Below are positions 33,287-42,200 of a DNA stretch of 64,000 nucleotides, piece by piece. The notes under the pieces were generated by a model. The model did not search any database and was not told where the DNA came from. It worked only from the letters and a program-made list of their open reading frames with translations. The stretch is from an uncultured Muribaculaceae bacterium. Its GTDB lineage: Bacteria > Bacteroidota > Bacteroidia > Bacteroidales > Muribaculaceae. Where the stretch lies: contig CAJTQV010000007.1 in NCBI GenBank assembly GCA_910578385.1, positions 94,613-158,612 of the forward strand. Reading direction: 5' to 3'. The stretch's first letter is position 1. Each line of letters opens with the position of its first letter. Position numbers and translations under genes: made by a program.

Positions 33287-34798
33287 ATGGTGACGAAACG
33301 ATTCCTTAAAGCGATAGCGACATTGCTTTTCTTATTCTTCACAGGTTCATGCGCGCCCGGCCACGACGCGGAGGAGAGCGAAAGATTACGTGAGTATGTG
33401 GTTCAAGGCAAGGTCCAATATATGGAAGGTGATTACAACTCCGCCTTATCGACATTGCAGAAAGTTCTGGGCTCGGTCCGTGATATGCCGGCTGATAAAT
33501 TCCCTTCAATCGACCTGCAAAACACATATCTCCTGCTTGGAAATATACATTTTGCTTTTGGCGACTATGTACGTGCCGGAGAATACTATGAATCCGGTCT
33601 CGATGAGGCGCGAAAGACCCGGAATAATGAAAACGAACTCATATTTCTCAATGATCTGGCCATAATGGCCTGCTATTCCGGAAACCGTGAGGGCGCCATA
33701 AAATATAACGAGGAACTCATGATGTTGCGCGGCGTTGACATTCACCGGCAGAAATATTTCAACCTTATCACATCCGCATACATAGAACATACTTTCGGCA
33801 GTCCCTCCCGTTCGGTCCTGATGATGAAGGATGCCATGAGGTACATTGATGCCAACCAGCTCGATCCGCTTATGAAATTGTCTCCGTTATCAGAAATTTC
33901 GGAATATTTCGAGCAGAACAACCGGCTTGATTCTGCACTCTATTATCTGAAAACGTACGAGTCCCTGGCAAGTGAGCTCAATGTTCCGGATATGGTTGCC
34001 GACAACAAGCGGAAATTCATGAGAGTGTACACCAAGATGGGCGACACCGCGGCAGCTTTGAAATATCAGGAGGAATATTTCACCCATATTGATTCCCTGA
34101 TGAATCCGAACCGTTTCATAAACCTCAGCAATAGCTTTCAACAGGAGAACCAGCTGAAGACCTCCAAATTTGTTGACGAACTGAAGCAGACGGTCACGAA
34201 CCAGAAGATCCTGATCATACTGATTGTATTCATCGTGTTGTTTGTATCGACCTTGTTGGTCTACCGTAGCCGTACCAAGAAAGTCAACATACAGCTCTTC
34301 AAACGTAACAAGGAAATCGCCGAGATAGAAGACAAGGTGCGGGCCATTGAATATTCCCGTCTCGCGGATCACACGAACGAGAGCGGAACGTCTTCGGAGC
34401 AGCCGGAACAATCTGTCGGAGAGGAAAAGGATAGCAGCAAGATGAGAGAGGTGTTCAACCGGATTCTTACGTTTATGAACACCGATACCATGTACTGCGA
34501 TCCCGATTTCAGTCTTATCCGCCTGGCTGAGGCGGTCGGCTCAAACACGAAATACGTATCACAATCCATCAACGACTTTACCGGTAAAAACTTTAGAACA
34601 TTCATAAATGAGTACCGTATAAGGGAGGCCCGCCGCCGGTTGCTCGATGTGGAGAATTATGGAAATGTCACGATGCAATATCTGGCCAACAGCGTGGGCT
34701 TCTCATCTACCTCAACATTCAACAGCGCCTTCAGGAAATTCACCGGAATGACCCCTTCCTTATACCAGCAGTTAGGAAAATCAAGCGAAATCGAGTAA
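33287..34798 (+). CDS. Membrane-anchored TPR regulator with AraC-type DNA-binding domain
   Basis: A 503-residue one-component regulator. The N-terminus is a lipoprotein-like signal (FTGSC, Cys22). Residues 35-300 are tetratricopeptide-like helices (YVVQGKVQYMEGDYNSALSTLQ, YLLLGNIHFAFGDYVRAGEYY). A transmembrane helix follows (about 306-325, ILIILIVFIVLFVSTLLVY), then a coiled stretch and an AraC-type double helix-turn-helix (about 385-495) ending FSSTSTFNSAFRKFTGMTPSLYQQ. The TPR part would sense a periplasmic peptide or protein. The two secreted-protein genes downstream are plausible targets. The ATG at 33287 follows a good promoter. Confidence 0.85.
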   Translation: MVTKRFLKAIATLLFLFFTGSCAPGHDAEESERLREYVVQGKVQYMEGDYNSALSTLQKVLGSVRDMPADKFPSIDLQNTYLLLGNIHFAFGDYVRAGEYYESGLDEARKTRNNENELIFLNDLAIMACYSGNREGAIKYNEELMMLRGVDIHRQKYFNLITSAYIEHTFGSPSRSVLMMKDAMRYIDANQLDPLMKLSPLSEISEYFEQNNRLDSALYYLKTYESLASELNVPDMVADNKRKFMRVYTKMGDTAAALKYQEEYFTHIDSLMNPNRFINLSNSFQQENQLKTSKFVDELKQTVTNQKILIILIVFIVLFVSTLLVYRSRTKKVNIQLFKRNKEIAEIEDKVRAIEYSRLADHTNESGTSSEQPEQSVGEEKDSSKMREVFNRILTFMNTDTMYCDPDFSLIRLAEAVGSNTKYVSQSINDFTGKNFRTFINEYRIREARRRLLDVENYGNVTMQYLANSVGFSSTSTFNSAFRKFTGMTPSLYQQLGKSSEIE

Positions 34799-34848
34799 AA
34801 ATCCCCGTTTCGACGCACCTGAATAAATCTCTGATTATAAACATATTG

Positions 34849-34889
34849 CAATTTCTTGAATCCGAAAATTACGCGGATTCAAGAAATTG
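34849..34889. promoter_or_regulatory. Perfect 16-bp inverted repeat upstream of a secreted-protein gene
   Basis: CAATTTCTTGAATCCG (34849-34864) and CGGATTCAAGAAATTG (34874-34889) are perfect complements with a 9-nt loop. There is no T-run, so it is more likely an operator or RNA structure than a terminator. It lies 47 bp upstream of the -7 box TAAATTTG at 34936. Confidence 0.6.
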
Positions 34890-34991
34890 TGTATATCTGC
34901 AATCCTAAAATTTTAATTTGAAAACTTTTTCGGGTAAATTTGCGGAAAACAAAGCTAAATGAAAGTTTATCGTTTACCAAAAATTTATGTT

Positions 34992-36353
34992 ATGAAGAAA
35001 TGGATTTTACTTTCTCTTCTCGTCATCATGGCCAGTCTGCAAATGGTCGCCCAGACATCAGGTGTGATATACGTGGATGTCGATGACGCTTCTCATGTGG
35101 TGCTCACATGTAACAATTCCGTCGTGCCTCTTGAAAACGGAAAGAACGCGGTTGAGTACAAGACATGGCAGACTCTCCTGCTTGCTCCCGCCGACGGTTA
35201 TCTTATCGATAGCGTCAATGCCTTCGACACCGAAGGAAACCCCGCTACATCAGTATGGTGGTTCGATTCATCATCAGATTCCTATTCCACACAGTTCACG
35301 TCATATAATTATGACAATTATACCTACAAGGTTACAACTCATGAATATCACCCGGACCTATCCTCGGTTGAAGTATATATCTCCGATGCGACTGCTGTCA
35401 AGGAGGGCACATATACCGTCGGCAATGTCTCTGTAACTGCTAAGACCGGCGACGACACTGTCTCTTTCAATCCCGAGAAAGGCAACAAGTTCACTGTCAC
35501 GCTTGTGCGTGGTGTGTCCGAAGCTGCGCTGACACTCAATGATGTCGCTCAGGAAGCCGATGAGAATGCCTTTGGAGAGATCATGTACACCTTTAATGTC
35601 TCCGACGGCGATGTCATCCGTCTCGACGCTCAAATGGAAACCCCGGTTTTCAATCTCTGTATAGATGACCCTCAGCATGTCCGGGTTTTCTTCCCTGACC
35701 AGGACTCACGCTTGCTCGATTTGACCGCCGGCGACAATCAGCTTCAATATGCCGTGGGCGACATCCTGACCGTCAAGGCCGAAGAGGGTTGGAAAATAAT
35801 AAGTGCCGAAGGGCTGAGATATTCATCCTATACCGATTCATACAGCTATACATTCAAGGGTGGTGAGAGCGGCATGCAATTCACTATCGGGACTGAGGAA
35901 TACAATCCTCCTATGGCTGAATTCATCATCGACCTCGAGAAGCCGGAGCTTCTCAGCCGCATTGTTTCTGACGTGGTGACAACGAAGTTTGAAGCCGGAC
36001 AGAATGTCATCAAGGTAAACCTTGAAAAGGAGGATTATCTTCAGATTGTCTACAAGATAAACAGTGCCGACGAAGTTGAGGCAAAGCTTGATGGAGAACC
36101 TCTTCCTGTTGAGGAATCCTGGATCTACAGCTCAACTATAGATAATCTGGAACCCAAAACATATCATCTCGTTATCGGAACCCCCGGATGGACTCCCGGA
36201 TCTACCGCACTTGTGAATATTCAGGATTCAGATATAAAAGTCAACATCTATTCTGCCGACGGACGTGTAGTACGCCTCGGTGTCAAGATGGAAATACTCG
36301 ATTCTCTGCCCGACGGCATCTATATCGTTGATGGAAAGAAAATTAAAAAATAA
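34992..36353 (+). CDS. Secreted beta-rich protein with C-terminal GIYIVDGKK tag
   Basis: From ATG at 34992 (MKKWILLSLLVIMASLQMVAQT) it is a 453-residue protein with a clear signal peptide cut near AQT. The body appears to contain repeated Ig-like or bacterial lipoprotein-like beta modules (recurring VRLDAQ, VLTVKAEEGWKI, VIKVNLEKEDYLQIVYKI). It ends NIYSADGRVV then LPDGIYIVDGKKIKK, a tag like that of type IX-exported proteins. An upstream in-frame ATG at 34959 would precede the signal peptide and is rejected. The next gene starts 19 bp downstream, so both form an operon. Function unknown. Confidence 0.78.
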   Translation: MKKWILLSLLVIMASLQMVAQTSGVIYVDVDDASHVVLTCNNSVVPLENGKNAVEYKTWQTLLLAPADGYLIDSVNAFDTEGNPATSVWWFDSSSDSYSTQFTSYNYDNYTYKVTTHEYHPDLSSVEVYISDATAVKEGTYTVGNVSVTAKTGDDTVSFNPEKGNKFTVTLVRGVSEAALTLNDVAQEADENAFGEIMYTFNVSDGDVIRLDAQMETPVFNLCIDDPQHVRVFFPDQDSRLLDLTAGDNQLQYAVGDILTVKAEEGWKIISAEGLRYSSYTDSYSYTFKGGESGMQFTIGTEEYNPPMAEFIIDLEKPELLSRIVSDVVTTKFEAGQNVIKVNLEKEDYLQIVYKINSADEVEAKLDGEPLPVEESWIYSSTIDNLEPKTYHLVIGTPGWTPGSTALVNIQDSDIKVNIYSADGRVVRLGVKMEILDSLPDGIYIVDGKKIKK

Positions 36354-36372
36354 ACTATAAAACCACATGTCT

Positions 36373-37905
36373 ATGAAAAAAACATTAGCAACCTTGCTTA
36401 TCGCAGTGTCAGCACCGGTCTGTCTGAGCGCAGCGGGCACAGATGCCGCCTGTACGAAATCTCCGCAGCGTGTCATAGTCTACGAAGATGAATGCAACGA
36501 TGCCGACTGGACTGAATGGCAGTCATGGACCACAGGAACAATCACCTACGTGGATGGTTTCTACGGAGGTATGGGTTATTCCCACGGAATTGCTGTGGAC
36601 CGCCGTTTCTCACGCGATGCCGGTAATTCCGCATGGCAGATGCGTATCCCGAATTATCACCGCAACGAACCCCGCGAAGGCGGAATCGACGAGCTGATAA
36701 TCCAGTATGACCCGGCAGCAAAGAAGCTGTTCATACCGACCCAGGATTTCGGTATGCGTACTGCGGTAGAAGATGCCGAAGGTGTGAAGGGAATTCCGGG
36801 GTACATCACCGGATACACCACATTCTATCCCGACCGTACCAGCGACATCGAATATTTCGATGAGGTGGAGGGTGAGATGCAGATACACACCCTGGTTTAT
36901 TGGGACGGTATCCTTCTCGATGACGGTACTCGCGGAAAATATGTATATACCGAGTCTGTCGACAAAATCAAGCTCGACGGCTTCACTGACTACAATGTCC
37001 ATATCATCGCCGACCGGTGCGTTAACAATAACATGACCACCGTGAAATTCGATTTCACCGATCATCCCCACGGCGTATGCTACGAACTTGTCAATGGCCT
37101 GGTATCCGACGAAAAAATCGACGGGATAGCCGCTGCAAAAGCAAATCCGCTTGACGCTCCGGTTTCTATGGAATTCAAGCTTGAGACCGGTCTCAACACG
37201 GTTGTTGCCATATCATACGACCGTCAGGAAAAGCGTTATGTCAATATTCTGGAAATTTACTGTATGCCCGACGAGGAGGGGGAATGGGAATCCATCGGTA
37301 AAGGAACGTTTACGGAAGATGCCGTGTCGGGCCTCGGTTCGAATATGGGAATACCCTCATTTGAGGTCGATGTCGAGGAATCGAGGACTACTCCCGGTTT
37401 ATACCGCATGGTTGACCCCTATCTGCAATTCTCCCGTAAATTCAGCGGTTTATCCCATCACGACGGTCACAACCACTACATATATTTTGATGCCTCTGTA
37501 CCTTCTCAGGTCATGCTCTCACAGTCTGCAACCGGATTGCGTGACGATAAACTGGGTGAGATCTATCTTACATCGCGTGCCTACGAGGAGATGATGGCGG
37601 GTGCCATGCGCATAGAATATGCCAAATATCTCGGCAATCTGGAGCAGGACATAATATCTTTCCCTCAGGATGCGGTCGGAGTTAAATTACCCGAATATGT
37701 CGAAAACAACATATGGTGGACCAACTCGTCAGGCAGCTTTGGTCTCCGTCTTCCGCAGACCAACTCTCTTTCCGAAATTTCCGGTGCAGAGGAGGACGCC
37801 CCGGTTTACTACACACTTCAGGGCATGCGCGTCTCCACCCCCTCTGTCGGCGCGACCTACATTGTGGTTCGCGGCGGTCACTCCTCCAAAGAGTTTTACC
37901 GCTGA
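36373..37905 (+). CDS. Secreted protein of unknown function
   Basis: A 510-residue protein from MKKTLATLLIAVSAPVCLSA (ATG at 36373; an ATG at 36367 adds two residues). A signal peptide is followed by a beta-rich body. Two regions resemble repeated modules beginning with ...YEDECNDADWTEWQSWTTG and EGEWESIGKGTFTEDAV, the latter recalling small repeated GKGxWxDD motifs of Bacteroidales surface proteins. The end (VYYTLQGMRVSTPSVGATY then SSKEFYR) is the same tag type as its neighbours. It is the second gene of an operon and is followed by a strong terminator. Role unknown. Confidence 0.77.
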   Translation: MKKTLATLLIAVSAPVCLSAAGTDAACTKSPQRVIVYEDECNDADWTEWQSWTTGTITYVDGFYGGMGYSHGIAVDRRFSRDAGNSAWQMRIPNYHRNEPREGGIDELIIQYDPAAKKLFIPTQDFGMRTAVEDAEGVKGIPGYITGYTTFYPDRTSDIEYFDEVEGEMQIHTLVYWDGILLDDGTRGKYVYTESVDKIKLDGFTDYNVHIIADRCVNNNMTTVKFDFTDHPHGVCYELVNGLVSDEKIDGIAAAKANPLDAPVSMEFKLETGLNTVVAISYDRQEKRYVNILEIYCMPDEEGEWESIGKGTFTEDAVSGLGSNMGIPSFEVDVEESRTTPGLYRMVDPYLQFSRKFSGLSHHDGHNHYIYFDASVPSQVMLSQSATGLRDDKLGEIYLTSRAYEEMMAGAMRIEYAKYLGNLEQDIISFPQDAVGVKLPEYVENNIWWTNSSGSFGLRLPQTNSLSEISGAEEDAPVYYTLQGMRVSTPSVGATYIVVRGGHSSKEFYR

Positions 37906-37974
37906 ACCCATACGGATTCAAGTTGGTTTTAAAGCATCATAAGATTCTTATCCACTTACCTTTACATATAATAA

Positions 37975-38010
37975 AAAGAAAGCCGGAAACTCTTTCCGGC
38001 TTTCTTTTTC
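37975..38010. terminator. Bidirectional terminator between convergent genes
   Basis: AAAAAGAAAGCCGGAAA-CTC and its complement TTTCCGGCTTTCTTTTT give a 17-pair stem with A-run before and T-run after. It serves the secreted protein gene on + and rubrerythrin on -. Confidence 0.88.
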
Positions 38011-38038
38011 ACTGACCTTGAGCTGTCGCGCTCATTGT

Positions 38039-38581
38039 TCAATAGTTCTTTGCCTCGATCTCGAAGAAGCTCTGCGGGTGGGCGCATACCGGGCAGAGTG
38101 CCGGTGCCTTCTTGCCGATCACCACGTGGCCGCAGTTGCGGCAGATCCAGATGGCGTCTCCCTCGCGTGAGAACACTATGCCCTCCTCGATGTTGGCAAG
38201 CAGACGGCGGTAACGCTCCTCGTGGTGACGCTCAATCGCGCCTACCATCCTGAACTTGTGGGCGATCTGGGTGAATCCCTCCTCCTCGGCCTCGGCGGCC
38301 ATGCGGTCGTACATGTCGGTCCACTCATAGTTCTCACCCTCGGCGGCGTCGCGGAGATTGGTCATTGTATCGGGAACCTCCCCCTCGTGCAGATACTTGA
38401 ACCAGAGTTTGGCGTGCTCCTTCTCATTCTGCGCTGTCTCCTCAAAGAGGGCTGCGATCTGCTCATATCCCTCTTTGCGTGCCTTCGATGCGTAGAAGCT
38501 GTATTTGTTACGCGCCTGCGACTCACCGGCAAACGCCTCCATCAGGTTCTTCTCTGTCTTGGTTCCTTTCAAATCTTTCAT
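38039..38581 (-). CDS. rbr: Rubrerythrin
   Basis: A 180-residue protein with an N-terminal ferritin-like diiron domain (AFAGESQARNKYSFYASKA, ETAQNEKEHAKLW, GAIERHHEERY with the EExxH-type ligands). A C-terminal rubredoxin domain holds two Cys pairs (CRNCGH and CPVCAH). It reduces hydrogen peroxide with electrons from rubredoxin or NADH systems in anaerobes. It lies 14 bp downstream of the PerR-like gene in the same operon and should be induced when PerR loses its metal or is oxidised. Met-Met at the start leaves 38584 or 38581. Confidence 0.95.
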   Translation of the reverse strand: MKDLKGTKTEKNLMEAFAGESQARNKYSFYASKARKEGYEQIAALFEETAQNEKEHAKLWFKYLHEGEVPDTMTNLRDAAEGENYEWTDMYDRMAAEAEEEGFTQIAHKFRMVGAIERHHEERYRRLLANIEEGIVFSREGDAIWICRNCGHVVIGKKAPALCPVCAHPQSFFEIEAKNY

Positions 38582-38595
38582 CATTCTTTCTTATT

Positions 38596-39054
38596 TTATT
38601 TTGGATTATTTCTATCGGTTGAGTTCATGTCGGAATTCATGCAGTCCGGACAGATGCCCTTGAACGACAGCTCCGCCGTCTCTGCCATGAACCCCTCTTT
38701 CACCAGACTGTCAAGCGTGTCGGGTAGCGGCATGTCGTAGATACGTCCGCACACCTTGCAGGTGAAATGTGCATGTGGCTTCTGCCGGGCCATGTCATAC
38801 CTCGCGGAACTCTTCTCTATCTCAAGTTCGCGGAGCAGCCCGGCCTCGGTCAGTGCATGGAGCGAATTGTAGACCGTTGTCTTCGACACATTAGGAAAAT
38901 CCTCAGTCATCTTGCCATAGATTTCCTCAGCCGTCGGGTGCGTACGGTTGTTGGCTATATAACCCAGAACCGCTATGCGGTGTACCGACGGTCTCAGCCC
39001 CGCGCCATGCAGCATGTGCACGATTTCCTTGTCTGCTAAATGAATCTGGTTCAT
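38596..39054 (-). CDS. perR: Fur-family peroxide regulator, PerR-like
   Basis: A 152-residue Fur-family repressor starting MNQIHLADKEIVHMLHGAG. The winged helix includes RIAVLGYIANNRTHPTAEEIYGKM and VSKTTVYNSLHALTEAGLL. The C-terminal domain has H-x-H-F (PHAHFTC) and two Cys pairs (CKVC and CPDC) for structural zinc. PerR is favoured over Fur because the gene is coupled to rubrerythrin and its promoter bears TTGTAACGATTACAA sites like Per boxes. An upstream in-frame start at 39147 would run through those sites and is rejected. It probably represses its own operon. Confidence 0.9.
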   Translation of the reverse strand: MNQIHLADKEIVHMLHGAGLRPSVHRIAVLGYIANNRTHPTAEEIYGKMTEDFPNVSKTTVYNSLHALTEAGLLRELEIEKSSARYDMARQKPHAHFTCKVCGRIYDMPLPDTLDSLVKEGFMAETAELSFKGICPDCMNSDMNSTDRNNPK

Positions 39055-39071
39055 CTTTGTTTTTAACTTTA

Positions 39072-39115
39072 TTGTAACGATTACAAAATTAGTAACGATT
39101 ACAATAATTTCCAAA
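39072..39115 (-). promoter_or_regulatory. perR-rbr promoter with two PerR/Fur-type operators
   Basis: On the - strand TTTG (39115-39112), 20 nt, TAATTTTG (39091-39084). The near-identical sites TTGTAACGATTACAA (39072-39086) and TAGTAACGATTACAA (39090-39104) sit 18 bp apart and overlap the -7 box and its upstream spacer. The first is a perfect TTGTAA-N3-TTACAA dyad. This is a textbook autoregulated arrangement. Confidence 0.82.
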
Positions 39116-39159
39116 TAATTCTCCTTAAAGATTGTTAAATGCACCAACTATAATGGAAG

Positions 39160-39213
39160 AACCGGGCATGTCATCTATCGACAGACCCGGTTCAGGAGTC
39201 CCGCATTTGCGGG
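39160..39213 (-). terminator. Two hairpins after the large adhesin-like gene
   Basis: CCCGC-ATTT-GCGGG (39200-39213) and AACCGGG/CCCGGTT (39160-39192, long loop) lie just beyond the stop of the 1575-residue gene on the - strand. T-runs are weak. Confidence 0.5.
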
Positions 39214-39228
39214 TATCGTAAAGGGCAA

Positions 39229-42200
39229 TTACTTAACTATCAGTCGGTGCGGACGTCCGTTGATGGTCACGATATAGACACCGTGGCTGACTTCGGTTTC
39301 TGAACTGTCCACGCCTGTTCCATGACCGCAGACTATGCCCGAAGCCGCTGTCACGCTCCATGGCTTGCCACCGAGATTCGTGAGGACAATACGGTTGTCG
39401 CGTACAGCTATGACGGGAGAATTGGCATCAACACCGTCGATTCCGCTGCCTTCCACAGCCACCACGGCTCTTGATTCTCCGCTTTCATAGAGGGCCGATA
39501 CCGCATACTCATGTGTTCCGGCCGGAAGTTCCACGCATTCGAGAGTCGCTACCGGCGCGGTCGTCAGCAGACTGTTGTCGCAATATACGTTATAGCCTTT
39601 CAGCTTGAGGTTCTGGGCATCGCCTGTGGCCGGATAGTAGGTCACGTCATCGATAAATGTCTGTGCCGTACCCATTGCCGCGTATGAGCAACCGCGTATC
39701 GCGAACCGTTTGCCACCCTCCGGCACTACAAGTGCGAACTGTGTCCAGTCGGCGGGAAGCTCTTCCACGCGGCGGATCAGCTTGAACGACTCCGGTTCCG
39801 TACCACCCTCGCTGTAGAGGAACTCCACCGTCTCGGGGGTGTCGCGGTTGTAGCTGCGTGCCCAGAGTGTCACGAGCTGCTCGCGTCCGCAGAGCTCGGG
39901 TGTGATGGCCCAGTCATCCTGCTGCACTCCGGCGGTGAACGTGTTGTTCACCACATACATATTGGCAAGATACTGCATGCTGTTGTCATGTCCGTAATAT
40001 GTGTCGCTGAATTCATCGAACATACGGCTCTGAACCCACCACGACTGTGCCGAATGTGTCGGTATGCCGGGATATTCAAGAAGCTCCCATGTAGACGAGC
40101 TTACCATGCCGCCAATCGGCGCACCATCCACATCAATGAAAATCCAGTCGCCTGCCTCGGTCAGGAAGCTCTCCTGCTCCACTACGGGATACGACTCGAA
40201 GTCCTCCTTTACAGCCTCGGGTGCCGCGTTGCTGTAGTCGGGTTCTCCCCACTCCAGACGCTCGCCGCCCGGATTGATATATACCTTCTCCGGTTCGGGC
40301 AGGAGTTTGAGGTTGCGGGCCACGGTCACTTCTGAAGTCAGGTTGTTCTCCGTAATCTCGTCGCCTTCGGCCTCAACACGGATTGCAAGCACATTGCCGA
40401 TCGGGTCTTTCACGCCGAGCGAATGGGTGAACTCAACTATCTCGCTCTTGCTGAAGCCGAGTGCCCCGAGGTCTTTGGTCGCGACCTCTTTGCCGTTGTG
40501 TATGAGTGTGGCCTTGTGGGCCGCAACCGTGCTGCCGCCGAGATTGCTGATACGGGCCTTCACGCTGAACGGCTCGTTGGGAACAGCCTGCACCGGAGCC
40601 TCGATGTCGGCTACTGAAAGGTCTGTGGCCGCCAGTTTGTCAATGCGGATATTGTCTATCAGAATCCAGTTGTAACCGTTCTCGCCGTTGGCGCGGATGG
40701 TACCCTTGAATATGAGAGAGACCGTGCGGTTGGCGAACTCTGAAAGGTCAACGGCCACATGTTCCCATGCCTGCACGTTGCCCAGGTCGCTGATCACAAG
40801 ATGAAGGGCATTGTGGCGTGTGCCATCCTCGGTCACGACATCCACATCAATCGTATTCGGATCCGCGAAATTGTATTGCAGCCAGTTGTAGGTGTAGAAT
40901 GTCAGCATCGGCTTGTCCACGCCGCTGAGGTCAATGGCCGGTGAGAGCAGCTCGGTCCACTCGTTGTGGTAGGTGCCCGCCGTATCGGTGATATAGCTCC
41001 AGCCGAACATGCCGGCAAAGCCGTTGTCTCCATCCTGAGAGCCGTCGGCCGACTGGAACGACGCGTCCATCAACCGGTTCCAGCCGTTATACTGCTGGTA
41101 AGAAAGCGCACGCTCGTCGTCGGTGATCGAGGCTATCTGCGGACCGTTCGACTCGCCGTCACCCCAGGGATGCTCAAGCGTGTAGTTCGGGAACGATTCC
41201 TTGAACGGCAGAGGCAGTGCCTCGCCGCAATAGATGTTGGCGCTCTTTTCGGCGTAACCGCCACCTGCGTTGTTCACGGCATTGACTTTCACATAAACGA
41301 AACCATGGTCGCGGCCCGTGTCAAATACCGGCTCGAACGTGAAGCTTGTTTCCGTCAGACCCTCGTAGGTCTTGTTGCCATGATAATAGGCATTGTCGGG
41401 ATATACCTCCACATTATAGGTCCAATCGCCGTTGAGCGCGTAGCCCTGCCAGTCTTTTGCCGGGGCTTCCCATGTCACTGTCACAGCCTTTGCGTTGTCG
41501 CCTGAACGGACTATTGAGATGTTTTCCACCTCGCCGGGACGGTTGATGCCGACGAAAGTCTTGACCGGCTCCGAAGGTGAGCTCTTCATCTCGCCGTTCC
41601 AGGCATAGGCGATATATTCATATTCATCATCCTTGTCAACGGTTGCGTCGCTGAAAGCAACCTCGGTGCCGGGGACCGGATTCTCGATGGTCGCCACTGT
41701 CTTGCCGTTGCGTGTCACCTCAATCCTATCTATTGCCGCAAGAGTAGTACCGTTTTCCGCCAATGTCGGAGCCTTTACAGTTCCTGTCAGCGTCAACGCG
41801 CCGCTTCTGTCGGCTTCCAGACCTGATATTTCAGGAGCCGCAGGTGAGTTCTCATTGACCGGCGCGCTTATGGTGAGTTCCTTTATTTTCAGCTTATACA
41901 TGTTGGCGTCGCTGATGGCATGTATGCCGATGAACATCTTGCCGTCACGGTCGGGTATGACTTCGAAGTCGAACGCCATCGGGTCCGTCTGGTCAATCAC
42001 GGTTGCGGGGAGCACGACTGTCTCCATGGCTTCGGCCGTCGGTGCGTATCCCATCTTTATCTCGACCTTCTCCGGACATGATGACATCTGGCAGCTGAAC
42101 GCGGCGTGTACTTTGTAACGGCAGCCTTTCAACGCCTTGAGCGGCGGGGTCAGTGCCCAGTCGTCAGCGGCGTTTGACGACGAATAATTGTAATATATTC

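Noticed and set aside
39055..39147. Upstream extension of perR
   Set aside because: It would translate through the promoter and operator sites and gives a hydrophobic non-family leader.
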